DNA of 64,000 bases from Juglans regia. Its lineage: Eukaryota > Streptophyta > Magnoliopsida > Fagales > Juglandaceae. Shown piece by piece: positions 1-13,000 of the stretch. Within the stretch, counting starts at the first letter, position 1, and every line of letters begins with the position of its first letter. The DNA lies in the NCBI RefSeq assembly GCF_001411555.2, contig NC_049911.1:29423044-29487043 (forward strand). Direction: 5' to 3'. Under the pieces are notes generated by a model that saw nothing but the letters and a program-made list of their open reading frames with translations, had not been told where the DNA came from and ran no database searches. The translations under genes were made by a program, and so were the position numbers.

Positions 1-2865
1 TGAAAGTCGCATATTAGGTATGGATTATCTATCCAACTTATCTTTAAATAACTTCTTTCTCATGATGTGTATAATCACATATATATTAGCATGACTTGTT
101 ATCAGTGCATACATGCATGCGATTATTTTGGAGCTTCAATTAATTATTAATTAATACAATTAATTTTCATACCTGTTTGGTCATGGTCGTGATGATGACT
201 GCTTTAATTAACTTTTAATGTAGCTAACTTGTGGTGTATTAAAACCTCTCAAAGTTACGTACTTAAATTACCATGTAAAACTAAAATCAGAAAACTTAAT
301 TCCATTTTCACGAGATTTTAAATACTTTTAGTGACGAGCTAGCGCATGGTAGAATTATATATTCGGTTCACAAATTTCCTTTTTCTTTTTCTTCAAGAGA
401 GAAAGAAAGGTTGACACGTAAATAGGAGTTGATAAATGACCTAGACACGACTTACATTAATCTTCATGTTCAAACTACTCGGCCTCTGGCCTGTATGCTC
501 CTTAATTCCTAATGGCAACTTTTCTTTTAGAGCTGGCCGGCCCCATTGACAAATACAACGAGTGAGACCTGAAGAACTGGGTTTCGCATCTGCTTGCTGT
601 GGTGCATAAAGAATATTCTAAGTACTTTTCTTCAAGTGTCCCTCCTGCTCAATGCATGATACTAGATGCCACCACATTATACCAAGATCCCCACGTAGAC
701 ATGCAACAAATTTCTAAAAACCATCTTATATCAGAAACAATATATATGTGTGTGTGTGTCCTCAGCCCCAGTACTGTAACATTCCCGGATGATTCTAGTT
801 TTGTTCCTTTTGTTCTATTTTCTTTATATTTTTCTTCTTCCATCAAACATTGTTCTTTGCAGTGCAGCTTACTGTACTCTTTCGAATTCTATACAAATTT
901 ATTTTGGCAGAGCATAATGAAAAGGTAAAGCTAAGGCTGTTTCAAGCAAACCCTGTTTTTAGAAGAAGAACATGCTCAAATCTCAATGCACTCCACCGAT
1001 TAAAACGAGTCGTAATGCGTACACATGACCGAATATCTACGTGAATCTGTAGCCTAGCCATAGCCATAGCCATAGGCTATAACTTTGTCCTTTAAAGTCA
1101 TTAATGTTTCTTGGTCTATATCTACGTACGTGAGTCTACGTCTGAGAGTGGTACAACATATATACATATATGATTCATGATTGAGTAATCTCAAAAGAAA
1201 TCCACCGCCCAGTACGATCGACCAGCAGCCTGCCATTGCTGGAGCTTTAATCTTTCTTTTTTTTTTTTTTTTTTCTAATCAAGCATGAGCTTTAATCTTT
1301 CTTACAACTACATTAACTACCATCTTCTGAATCGATCACATGCCGGAGGGCCCATTTCAGCTTTTTTTGCGATGGGGTCCCAAGCCTGGGCCTTAATTTC
1401 TTTTCCCACAACCTTGGTTTTCACACGTTTCCTCTTTTTCTTTTCTTTTCTTTATCTTAAGTACTGGCTTTGGTATCTAATATATATAAATATATTATAT
1501 ATATATATATATTTATATATGAATACACAAAAAAAGTTCTGCATAATGAATATTGCGCGCACAACGACCAAGCTGCATCCCCATGGATCGATTTGTTTAA
1601 TGATATTCAAACTTGAATTTTTTTCTTGGGTTCTTTGAAGGTGAGGTAATTTGGGTTGTGTCTTAAATTCCAATCACCCGGCCTGGCGCAATGACGAATT
1701 TTCAAATGTACATTTCGACATATGACTTAATATTGGTCAAGAAGTAGTACTAACCGGCGGCTTTGGCGTGCAGACAACTAGCAGCCGATACTCATATTCC
1801 TTTATAAGGACCTTAACCCACGTGCTGCTTTTATTTTACACAACAGCAACAGAATCCACATCAAATCTGACCATTATCTTCTAAATTTACGTACGGCTCC
1901 AGCGCCTCCATGACTTATCTTAATTGCATATATCTATCTCAAAAGCAAGTAGATTTTCCTTCATTCGAGTATGACCGTGAGTGCACGCATGCATGCATGC
2001 ATGCGGGAAGAGGAGTTCTTTTTAAAGTGACTTATGATCATCACATCATGGGCACGAAACAATTAATTAATTAATATATAACATAATGTATAAGTAGTGG
2101 TGTCATTTCATGCATCGTTCATTAACATGATATGTCTGGGTACTTAAGTTATTATCTCCAGAAATCCTTATCAATTCGTATAAGTTGCCTTAGTTCCGAA
2201 GGTGGCCATGCCATGCATCCATATATATGTCACTTGGGTCACATATATATAATAAAGTGACCATTTCTATATATACCAATAATATTATTGTTGATCACGT
2301 GCATATATATATATACATATATATATATTCATTTACCATGTCTGCTAGCTGCATGCTTTGTATGTAAAATATGTAAGGATTTAAAAAACAGCTTTTTTCT
2401 TTAAAAAATGATACATGCATGCAGGCATTACTTGAACCGAACAATATTCACGAGAAAAACGACTAAAGTATAATGAGAAATAATATAAGCTTTAATATAT
2501 ATGCCCGCCTCAAATACACACACATATATATTCGCAAGCATGTGCGCGCGCTACATCAAAAGTTACTTAATTGGGAGATCATTTTTTAGAATGCCATGCT
2601 ACGGGCTTCTTTAGGGACAACTTGTGTGGCTGTCGGCCTCTTAATTTGAACATGCTGCGTAAAAAATATATATGGATTAATTAACATGAAGTAACGTTTG
2701 AGGGCTAGTATTACTATAATTATATATATAAGGGTCGTCTCAGCTTTTTTATTATCGATTTACGCGATCAACACCAACACAAGACAGTAGATTAATATAT
2801 ATTTCCTTATACGAAAGACAAAAGGAAAACAATAATCAGTAACTTGGGAGCTAGGTGATGTATGC

Positions 2866-2913
<48 letters not shown>

Positions 2914-4140
2914 CATATATGAGTACTGCAAACTCTCAGTTTTGAAAACTATAATAATAATTCATTGTCCCAAAACGAAGAATTTTAAAATTTCATATTT
3001 AACTTTGCACTCAATGATCACCTGCTTGCATGGGGATGAAATTAACAATTTGGATTTCATAAAAAATAGGATCCGTATAATGAAAATCATGAAGAAAAGA
3101 AATATATGAAACATTACGTACGCTAGCTAGACTATGCATGCGCTGATGAAGTACATGATATATATTATTCTGTTCGATCCTTTGATTACCACAAGCTGGA
3201 AAGAAATGAGAAAAAAAAAAAAAAATACAAGCAAATGGTTTGCATGCAGTACCAACCATATTATAAGCCTGGGTATTAGAAAAATAAAATATTAATTGGA
3301 GCTCAGCTCATGATTAATTATATAAGTTAGGCATGATTAAGTCTATAAATGTTATGTGGGTTTAGAGTTCTCATGAGTTGCTGCTACGTACTTGTGCTCG
3401 ATGAAAGATTGTTGATCTAGCTGCGAAATCTTTTGTCAATATATAATAAATTAAGGTATATATTGATTATTGAATAGCCAGAAGAAGGCATGCATGCTTG
3501 CGTAATTTACGCATAAAATTAAGAACCTCTAAATTAACAATTAACTGGTAATTATAAAAGTACTATTTGCCAGATAATATTAACCTGACCAATAAATTAT
3601 GGTTAATGAAGTGAAGTACTGTTAAACCTAGTGGGTTTTTTTTTGCCAGCTGAGCCAACCTAGCTAGTTGTTTTCGAATTATCTATATTTATGATCATGA
3701 CCTATAGATTTTCTTCTTGTTTGTTAAAGAAAAGATGCCAACTTTTTTTGTCTCTTTAGATAAGGGGAATAGGATTTAATTTGCTACTGGATTTACTGAT
3801 AAATAAGAACATATTGATCTATTCTAGAGTATGTTCTGGTTCGACACAAAGGCATTTTTTTGTAAGGCTCTTCTACTTCCTGTCTCTTGGGTTATAAAAT
3901 AAATTAGTTTCTTATTTAAAATGCAATATAATTGAGATGGTAACGGAAAAAGGAAAAAAAATGGTGGAGGTGGGCGGGAGTCGGGACCGAAAATTCATAC
4001 ATATATAGCTTGATTATTATATGAAGCCAGTGAATCATGAAAACAGTATTGGAATACAGTTCTTCTATATACCACCGTGGTGAGAAACCGTGGGAGAATC
4101 GGCTGCCATGTCAGCTAATATATTATTAAAAAAAACAAAT
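1..4140. other. AT-rich intergenic stretch without a recognisable gene
   Basis: No open frame here matches a protein family I know, and the longer frames are short, low in complexity and lack splice-compatible partners. The stretch holds many TA-rich tracts, a GCAT-type repeat near 1986-2004, and a TA tract running into a GA tract at about 2866-2911. Poly-T and poly-A runs are scattered through it. It may include promoter or 3' sequence of a gene left of the window, but I cannot show that. Confidence 0.6.
2866..2911. repeat. Compound TA/GA microsatellite
   Basis: A (TA)n run passes directly into a (GA)n run of about 15 units. It is a simple-sequence tract in intergenic DNA. Confidence 0.9.
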
Positions 4141-4167
4141 AGTTGAAAGGAAATCAGATCAGAACAT

Positions 4168-4597
4168 GATGAAGAAGACAAGAACCATTGAAATCCTCAA
4201 GAGATCGCTTTGCAAATGGGAAAAAGTACAGAAGATTTTCTTCCACTTTATCCCGCTTCAGTATAGAAATCAAATCATCAAGACTATTATCAATCAGATA
4301 TTCCTTAAACAAATCTGTAATAAATAAAAGAACTAGCCCTTTGGCCACAAGGTTATCCTTAAGTAGTGGCTGGAACAGTGTCTTTGGTGGAAGACCAAAT
4401 AGCTTCTGAGAGAAAGCAAATGTTGTGAAAATTGCCAGCTTCTTCGTCTCATTCTCCTTAAAAAGCTCCAAGGACTGCAGGAATCTTCGCATGAAATTTT
4501 CAAGGTTTTTTATGAGAAATGGCCTCCACCTTAAAATCTTCTGTATGTAGATTACGTAAGGTAAATAGCTTCACGTTTAGCATCACAATTTTTTTTA
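4168..4597 (-). pseudogene. Fragment of an eIF5-mimic protein (BZW/5MP, W2-domain) gene
   Basis: The minus strand encodes a stretch that I recognise as the middle of plant BZW1/2-type (eIF5-mimic) proteins. Landmarks are VIYIQKIL, RPFLIKNLEN, RRFLQSLELF, FSQKLFGLPP, QPLLKDNLV and DNSLDDLISILKR. Intact proteins of this family are roughly 400 residues with a C-terminal W2 domain and regulate translation initiation. Only about 140 residues remain. Upstream, the reading continues as DAKREAI only after a one-base shift near 4575, and beyond that stops appear. Downstream the similarity ends abruptly after about 4168, and no W2 domain follows. There is no family start codon. No intron is visible within the fragment, which is compatible with a retrocopied origin, but that is inference. 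It lies in a gene-poor stretch about 1.1 kb past the 3' end of the MAP kinase coding region. Confidence 0.8.
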
Positions 4598-4599
4598 AG

Positions 4600-5707
4600 A
4601 AGATTTTTTCTTTTAGTTTTTTATTTTTTTTATTTGTCCGACGAAAATAATCTCGACCATGAAACTAGAAGCTCGTTTCACGTTGTTGCCACTCAGCTCA
4701 GCACATCCAGCACTTTTCACTGGAATAAGACCCCAAAAAGCTTAAAATTAAACTATATATATATATACATACACACACAAGCACTTGAAACTTGATTTTG
4801 GTCAAAAGAAAAGTGGTCCAAACTTGGCTGCCGAGTTTCATGTTTTCTTCTCCTATTTCTATTTCTCATTAGTTCAGCGGTATTTTTAAATAAATCAAGG
4901 AAGAGAGAGAGAGAGGGCCCAATTTCATTAAAGATGTATTTCTAGAAGCCCACTCGCACTAAAGCATATTTTTGGGCTTTTGATTTAAAGGCATAGATGG
5001 ACTCAGTCCAGGAGCCCAGCTTAATTGGACTCGGACATTTGTCCACCCAGAACCCGCCGCCGTAAAGTGATCTGTCACTGTCAATTGTCATCGGGGTCAT
5101 ACACTCATATGTTTGGTTAGTAATTTGGAAAAAAAGAAATATTAGACGTTTCTATATTTGAGAATTCGAGAAAGTTGGTAAGTAAAATTAAAATTGCTTG
5201 AATAGTAGCAATTCCTTGCCAGACATTTTATAGCAATTTTCTCTGAAAAATGAGAGGAGTGGAGAGAAGAGACCGCCCCCCCCCCGGGGGCGGGGCCACC
5301 TTCAAAAGGAAGAGAGCATGAGAATTTCTCAAAACAAAACATATTGACCCCAACAAAAAGTAGCATACTAGATTTTACATGAATATGTACACTACAGAAC
5401 GTTTTTAACATTATACAGGGTAAAAGTTCTTCATACCAGCTTTATGATCATAATGGAACACGCCTATCTACAACTAAGGACACCTACCATACAGAGCTTA
5501 AGCTCGAGAACAATAGTCATGGCATGCATTGATAGCATAGCATTAAGCATGATTTCTCGAGATCATTATTTGATTGAAAAAGGAAAAAGAAAAACATAAA
5601 TAAGGACTATGAAAAAACTGACCGGCTCCAAAGACATGAATATAAAAGAGTCGTCATCTGAAGAAAGAAGCCTTCTGGGCCACTCTGCAATAACAAGCAA
5701 GAAGAGA
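4600..5707. other. Spacer and probable 3' UTR of the MAP kinase gene
   Basis: No gene is recognised. The part nearest 5707 is expected to be the 3' untranslated region of the minus-strand kinase. A short GC palindrome interrupts the AT-rich sequence at about 5272-5297. Confidence 0.5.
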
Positions 5708-8292
5708 CTAGGAACAGACCTCCAGATTAGCCATAGCAGCTTCTGGATGGTAATGGAGTATTTCCTTCCACATCATCTCCCTTATCATATTTTCCCCTAA
5801 ATCTTCATCTATATCAAGATCAATGGGGACCTGGGCGGGAGGGTTGGTACTGGGATCATAAAGCGGGGACATGTAAGGATGTTGGAGTGCTTCTGTGACA
5901 CTTACCCTCTTTGACGGATCAAATACAAGCATTTTTTGCAGTAGATCAATTGCCAAGGGATGAGCACTGGGATAAAGACGGGAAAAGGGGTTCCCGACAG
6001 AGTATGAAAGTGACTTAATGTATCCCTTAGCTTTTGGATTGTCTATAAATTCCAGATCCTCATCTTTCTGGCTGCCAAGGATGTTGATAATCAGCTTAAG
6101 TTGGTTGAGACACTCCGTACCAGGAAAAATGGGTTTCCGGCCAAGAAGCTCAGCAAAAATGCAACCGACAGACCACACATCAATGGATGTTCCATAGTTG
6201 TCACAGCAGAGAAGGAGCTCTGGGGCCCGGTACCAGCGAGTTACAACGTACTCGGTCATGAACTGGCCCTTAACATTGCTAGTACGTGCTAGGCCAAAAT
6301 CACATATTTTTAGGTCACAGTTTGCATTTATGAGAAGATTCCCAGGCTTTAGGTCACGATGAAGTATGTTGGCTGAGTGGAGATACTTCAGGCCACGAAG
6401 CAACTGGACCGGGAAGATCGGATTAATGCAAGCAATTAAGGCTAAAGCAACTTATAAAGATTAATTAATCTGTTTGAACTAAGGTTAAATTGACTGAGTA
6501 ATAATAGCATTGATTGTGTGAATAGCACAATTACTGTGGCGACCAATCAAGTATGATGAAGGGAGGAAAAGAAAAAAAAAAGCACTCAGAATCACATTTA
6601 ACAAGATCATTGACTAAAGCCTCACAAATGTAGTATTTCGATTGGCGACAGCTCCAGAATGGGCAAAAGTGCATGTATTCAGCATAAGATACAAAAAATC
6701 ACTAAACAGACTCAAATAGATAGCACAAAACAGATGTTGATGGTAGTACAGAACTTGATATTGCTTACAGAGTAGATATTGCTATTTTTTTCCTCAAATC
6801 ATTTTCAGATGACTCACTAAATTATTCATTTTTGTTGACATCTGTTCAACTTTTTGTTTATTTTTTTATAGTGTAACATTGGAATTGCATCATCATGAAA
6901 AATTTTCTATTTCTTTTTGAAAAGTCAATATGAAACCTAATATTATCCATTAATTCAAGGGAACCTCAAATCAATTCTAAATATTCCCATATTTTCTTGA
7001 AACCTGTCTATTGTAAACATGAAAACATGCTTTTAATGATAAACAGTTTAGTTACAAAGGAATCTCACAAAAATAAACTCACATATTGACATGGCTTGGT
7101 ATGGTACGTCAGATTGTAAAATTAATTTTATTGTAAAGTAGATCTAATGGATCAAATGAACCACGTCAGTTTGTGAGTTTACTTTTGTGAAATCCCTTTA
7201 TGGTTGTAGCAGTTCTCATTTTTAATAGATGAAAACTATGACAAAGTCTAAACTACAAAGATGATGAGACTATCATTCCCACACAAGTAACATGACCAAG
7301 AAACTCATATTCCACAAACATGCATCACTTATAATTTACAAATAAGTTGTACATTACGACTATCACAAATAGCAGATAATATGAATGACCTGCAACATAT
7401 TTAAATTTAAAGCAGTGATCATCTATAACAATCAGAAAGCATAAGTCAAGTTACCAATCAGAAACCAAATTATATTACACATCCATAAACTTTAGTACCC
7501 TACCAAAAATGAGTAAGCTCACTATGGAGGAGCACCATTCATAAATTCCAACTGTTCACATAATTGACAATAAACTGAGGATTTACTCACTCAACTAATA
7601 TTCTAATGCTCCCCCTCTATGAGCACGTGAAATGTGAATATATGTATATGAGTGTGTGTGTGTGTGTGTCTATATATATATATATATAGTTAGAACTTTT
7701 AAGGTAATAGAGTGCAGAGTCATAGTTACTACTTAGAACTTGGGATACTAGTTCTCCCAAAGGAAATCTAATGAAACTAATCAATAATTTAAAATAAACT
7801 ACTAAAAACAAGTCCAGACCACTACTGCACCAAAAAAGAATGTAAAAAAAATACCTGAAAGAGGAAATACTGGCAGTGATCGTTGCTGAGAGTTTGAGAA
7901 GACTTAATAATCTGATGCAGATCCGTATCCATGAGCTCGTATACCAGATACACGTCCTTGAAGCTTCTCCTATGAACGGGCATCATCACATCTTTCAAAG
8001 CAATAACATTTTCATGCCTGAGATGCCGAAGAAGCTTCAGCTCGCGCAAGGTTCTCAGCGCATCCACACGGTTCTCGAAAGCATTGTGAATCTTCTTTAT
8101 CGCGACTTTCTCGTTGGTTTCTCTGTTCACGGAGGAGCAAACGACGCCGTAGGCTCCACGACCGATGGGCTTGATAGGCACGTACTTGGTATCGATCTCG
8201 AACAAGGTCTGCCACATGGAATAGTAATGCTTCCCTTGAGATATAACGCCATTCGGAGGCTCAACTGGAGTTGCCATCTCATCCCCTCCCAA
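5708..8292 (-). CDS. MPK1: Group C mitogen-activated protein kinase (MPK1/MPK2/MPK7-like)
   Basis: This serine/threonine kinase acts in plant MAPK cascades and is activated by dual phosphorylation by a MAPK kinase. Two exons join in frame: 8292-7855 (146 codons, ending CQYFLFQ) and 6403-5708 (231 codons plus stop). The 1451-bp intron has GT at 7854-7853 and AG at 6405-6404. The 377-residue product carries the glycine loop GRGAYG (44-49), catalytic Lys66, HRD (161-163), DFG (181-183) and the activation-loop TEY (196-198). It ends with a C-terminal docking stretch rich in Asp/Glu. A TEY rather than TDY loop and the two-exon layout fit group C. Residues such as SNDHCQYF and [12 protein letters not shown] look closer to MPK1/2 than MPK7, so the symbol is a best guess. 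A second in-frame ATG at 8277 gives [10 protein letters not shown], the usual family start, and a 372-residue protein. The intron contains a foldback repeat (7050-7212). Confidence 0.96.
7050..7212. repeat. Foldback MITE-like repeat in the MAP kinase intron
   Basis: Arms of about 35-40 bp are inverted copies of each other. The left arm reads AATAAACTCACATATTGAC, and the reverse complement of the right arm reads AGTAAACTCACAAACTGAC. Related sequences lie near 32979-33152, 56758-56908 and 58960-59110, so this is a dispersed family. I could not assign target-site duplications. Confidence 0.65.
7647..7689. repeat. GT then TA microsatellite
   Basis: A (GT)n run is followed by a (TA)n run inside the MAP kinase intron. 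Confidence 0.85.
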
Positions 8293-10082
8293 AAACTTCC
8301 CAAAAACAACAAATCAAATCCGGTTCCCAAATTTCACCTCGAAATTCAAGGATTTTCACTCATTCTCCGGAACTCCGAAAAGAATTCCATGAGAATTATA
8401 AAACCCCAACATTTTTCTCGCTCAAATTCTCGCACGAACCCTACCTGGTCTACCGCCTCCCATGCGGGAGCTCTCAAATCGAGTTCGCATTCGATTTCTT
8501 CCGCTCTTTAACGGTATTTGCTTCGAAGACTAGCTGTGTAGCTTTCTCTACGATCAGATTCGTTATCTCGTCGCGATCAGACCAGAAAATCAACTACAAA
8601 GTTACAAACATGTGATCTTTCATTTTAATTGCATCTCAAGCCATAGTTCATCACTCAACACTCTCAGAACGACGGATGGGTACGGATACGGATATTTTAC
8701 GTTTTTCCACCCTAGTTTGTGGGACCCATTGATAAACAGCGACGTTGTTGGGAGTTTCCGTTAAAACTGAGATGAACATCATGAGCTTTGTTCGAACTTG
8801 AAAGCTTGACGGAGTGAATCAGACTTTTCGTATATGGGAATATTCTCCGTTTGTTCGTATTAGAAAATTGAAAAATCCTAAATCTTGATTAATCCACCGG
8901 AATTAGGTGGTCCTGACCAACCTGTCTGCCCAATGACATCACTTATCCGTCAAATCGTAAGTAAGGCTAATAATTATGTGTTTTTCTATAGAAGGTTTAT
9001 AATTTATATTTAGCAAAAATTACTCGATATAATTCATTAACAACTTTTTTTTTTAAAGTAACAACTAGATTTATTTGATCTTTATATAAAATAACATTAA
9101 TTTTTTTAATAAAAGTGTATGAACATAAAATTATTTTTATAAAAATAAATTTATAAATTAATGTGACTCAATATAATTCAACATATTATAAAACTATTTT
9201 TATTATAAATTTATTTTTATAAAATTTTTATGGACTAAAATCAAATTCAAAGATAAATTAAGATGAAATATTAAAATAACAATAAATCTTACACTTATAT
9301 TATTTTATCCTCGTATTCTTATTTTTGTTTTTTTATTCTTTGATATGATATATTTTTAATAAAAATCTTCTATCATCTTCTCATTAACAAATATATAGGA
9401 AATAAAATATTAATTGTGACAAAAAAAATAGTAGAAATATTAATTGAAATAAAATATACAAGTTTAGTCCCTTGCATTCCATTTGAAAAAAAATTGAGGT
9501 ATTAGTAAAAAATAATTTTTTTAAGTGAATCCCAGATTAACCACTTTCTTTAAAGGAAATTCATAAAATTGACACATTTAAAAATTGTAAATATCATTTT
9601 TTTTATATAAATAATTTTATGTTAATATCTTTATACCATATATCATCTATATGATAAATAAAATTTAATTTAAAAAATAAATTTTAAATTTTAAAAATTA
9701 AATTGTGCCATATGAATAATGTATAATGTAAAATCCTTTTATATTCCTACTTCAATATCCCAAAAGTTTGCACAAAATTGAGTCTGAAAATCGAGCACGA
9801 AGTTAATAAAGCAACTTACATCGTCGTAATTAGTTTGAATTGGCAACTATTTTGACAAATCGCTGCTAAAACAATTTATACAGCAATTTTTGTCGGCTTA
9901 TGATTGTTGTCATTCGTCACAACGATCGGTTGTGGCGCCGTTGATCGTGTGCCACGTGCTTGTCTCGTGATCTCTCCCAACGTGGCATGTAACTATTCGT
10001 TGGTTAGATGTGGAGTCTGGACTTGAACCGAGGGAAGCCGAAGGGACGAAGAAACGAGAGCAATCGGCGGAAGGACTCAACG
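8293..10082. promoter_or_regulatory. Shared upstream region between divergent MAP kinase and AP4M genes
   Basis: The kinase (minus) and AP4M (plus) start codons face away from each other across about 1.8 kb. The part next to the kinase (to about 8640) is less AT-rich and probably 5' UTR. From about 9000 to 9770 the sequence is very AT-rich, with one stretch (9120-9240) resembling the foldback repeat family. From about 9900 the base composition rises again towards AP4M. No specific promoter element could be assigned with confidence. Confidence 0.45.
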
Positions 10083-13000
10083 ATGATCTCGCAGTTCTTC
10101 GTGCTGTCACAGAGAGGCGACAACATCGTCTTCCGTGACTGTGAGTCACTCTCTTCCTCTATTTTCCTTGAATCTCCACTTTTCACTCTTCTGAATTTCA
10201 GATTTTATTATTGCTGTTACACAACTCAGATCGTTGGATTTTTAGCTATTTGGTCTGAGTTTATACGCGCCTAATTTCGAGTTAAATTTTCCTGATTTAT
10301 CTAATTCAAGTCCTAAAAATTTATGCATATGGTACCTAAAGAAAACTCTTTGAAAGCCTGAGAGGTAATTATTGTAGTAGAAAGGGTTCAAGCTGTGTAT
10401 GATTTATAAGATTATAACCTAATGTTTGTTGTGGATGACTGTTATTAAGGAATCTGGTGCGTGTGATTGAGTTTTATGATACATATTCAGCATTTTCTGT
10501 TAAATGAAATGCAGATCGTGGTGAGGTACAGAAGGGAAGTGCCGAGATATTTTTCCGTAAAGTGAAGTTTTGGAAAGAGGATGGAGACGGAGATGCGCCA
10601 CCTATCTTTGTAGGTATTTTACCTGTTAATTTCCCATAGGCAGTAATACTTTCATCTCTCTGCTGCACATGGGCTGTATAGCCGAGGTCATTTCTGTATG
10701 TATATGCTTTTGCGTCCTAAAAGCAGAGTTATATGCCTTCAAGAAACAAAGTTGAAAAGAGTGAATCGAGCTATTGTTCATAGTTTGTGGAATTGTAATA
10801 GTGTGGGATGGGTTGAGTTAGTGTCAAAAGGGGTTTCGGGAGGCATCTTAATAATGTGGAATAGGAGGGTGGTAGAGTTGATGGATCATTATGTGGGGGA
10901 ATTCTTGGTGGCGTGTCATTTCAAGAGTATAGACGATGGGTTTGAATGGCCATTTGCTGGAGTGTATGGTCCTAATATGGATAGTAAAAGGAGTATCTTA
11001 TGGGATGTATATGGTAAGAGCGCAATGATCGGACTTTCGAAAACAAAGAGCAGTTTTCAGAGGAACTTAGAACCTTTTTTTTCCGTACTTTATTTCTATA
11101 GGCCCTTGCTTTAGATTTTAATGGCTTGACTTTTCATGACTTTCTAGTTTCTCTTACTTCGACCTAGATAGGTCTTATCTCTTGTATACCATCTTGTGTA
11201 CTTGGGCTTTGCCTATCTTTATTAATATATCTTTGATTACTTATCAAAAAAAATCTTATGGGATGAAATTTCGGGTTTATGTGATTGGTGGAATTTACCT
11301 TGGTGTTTTGGTGGGGATTTTAATCTTACTTGCTTTTCTACTGAGAGAGTGGGAGATTCCCACTTTTCGTGTGCAATGACTACTTTTTCAGATTTAATTT
11401 TTGAGTTAAACCTGATTGATTTACCATTGGTGGGAGGAAATTATACGTGGACAAATGGCAGGACTTGTTCTAGGCTGGACAGGTTTCTGGTTTCACCCTC
11501 TTGGGAGGCTCATTTGTCTGGTTTGAGTCAGAAAATATTGCCGAGATTGTGTTCTGATCATTTTCCTATTATGTTGGATTGTGGTGGAATTGAGGGTGAG
11601 CGTAGGTATTTTAAATTTGAAAAAATTTAAATGTGGCTGAAGGATGAGGGATTTGTGGATAGGGTGAGAAGATGGTGGGCTTCGTATAATTTTTCAGGCA
11701 CTCCAAGTTTTGTTGTGGCTGGAAAATTGAAAGCTCTTAAAAATGATTTGAAGAGGTGGAATAAAGAGGTGTTTGTGAATTTGGACAGCAAGAGGAAGGT
11801 TCTTTTGGAAGAGTTGCGAGGCTTGGAGGATAAGGAGATGCAAGGGGCTTTTTCGGGGGAGGATAGGGAAAAAAATAGTTGTGGTTTCTGAATTGGAAAA
11901 TATAGCGTTGATGGAGGAAATTTCTTGGAGGAAAAATCTAGGGTGTTGTTGTTGAAGGAAGGTGGTAGGTGCGCAAAAGTTTTTCATCAAATGGCGAACT
12001 CTCATATAAGAAATAATACGATTGAGGTCCTTTGAGATGGGGATCGACTTATTACGGTTCAAGAAGATATTAAGGCTCACATAGTGAATTTTTATGAGAA
12101 GTTGTTTTCGGAAGATTTTTGTTGGAGACCTAAACTGGCAGACTATGTTTTGATTCTATTGATCAGTTTGAAGCTGAATGGTTGGAGAGAGAGTTTGAAG
12201 AAGAATAAGTCTTTAACGTGGTTAGAGCACTCTCATTGGATTAGCCAAAATTAAAGGACAGTTTTGATGAATGTAAGAGAAATTTGACTTTTGACTATTT
12301 CATTCACATAAATCTCCACATTAAAATAGCTATTGTTTCATTATATAATAATAAAATAATATAAGATGAATTTGGTTTTGGTTATTCACATCAAATCTCC
12401 ACATTAGATTATATATTTATTCATTATATGATAATGAATAACTAATAATTTTAAAAATATTTATTTTTTTAATTATTAATTTATTTAATTTTATCGTATT
12501 TTACTATTCTACTTATTATATGTTAATTAATAATCATGTTTTTATTAAATTAATATATCACTAAGTCAAATTAATATATTAATTGCAATAAAATATGTGA
12601 TAGAAAGAAAGGGAGAGAGAAATAATTAATAAAATATGTATTTGATGTCTGTACAGTAACCTTCAAATTTGAAAAAACTTTTAAAAGTCACTGTAGCTAT
12701 TTGGAATTTGACTAATCCAATGTGAGCATATTTTACTCATTAATAGCTAAATACTCGTTGAATTTAGCTTTTAACTAATCCAATGAGAGTGCTCTTAGGG
12801 GTATGGATAGGGATAAGGCTCCGGGCCCGGATGGGTTCTCTTTGGCGTTTTTTCAAGCATGCTGGAACATTGTGCGAGAAGATATCATGAAAGTGTTTTT
12901 TGTATTTCATTCGTATATGAGATTTGAGATTTGAGAAGAGTTTTAATGCAACTTTCATTGCACTCATTCCAAAAAAGGTAGGGGCTGTGGAGATGAGAGA

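Noticed and set aside
1285..1638. Open frame of 117 codons
   Set aside because: Low-complexity, TA-derived sequence with many Tyr/Ile codons, no family resemblance and no splice context.
1980..2010. GCATGCATGCAT tract as a regulatory RY-motif cluster
   Set aside because: It is a simple tetranucleotide repeat far from any recognised gene start, so no regulatory role can be supported.
7876..8511. Plus-strand open frame of 211 codons
   Set aside because: It is the antisense shadow of the MAP kinase first exon and its 5' UTR.
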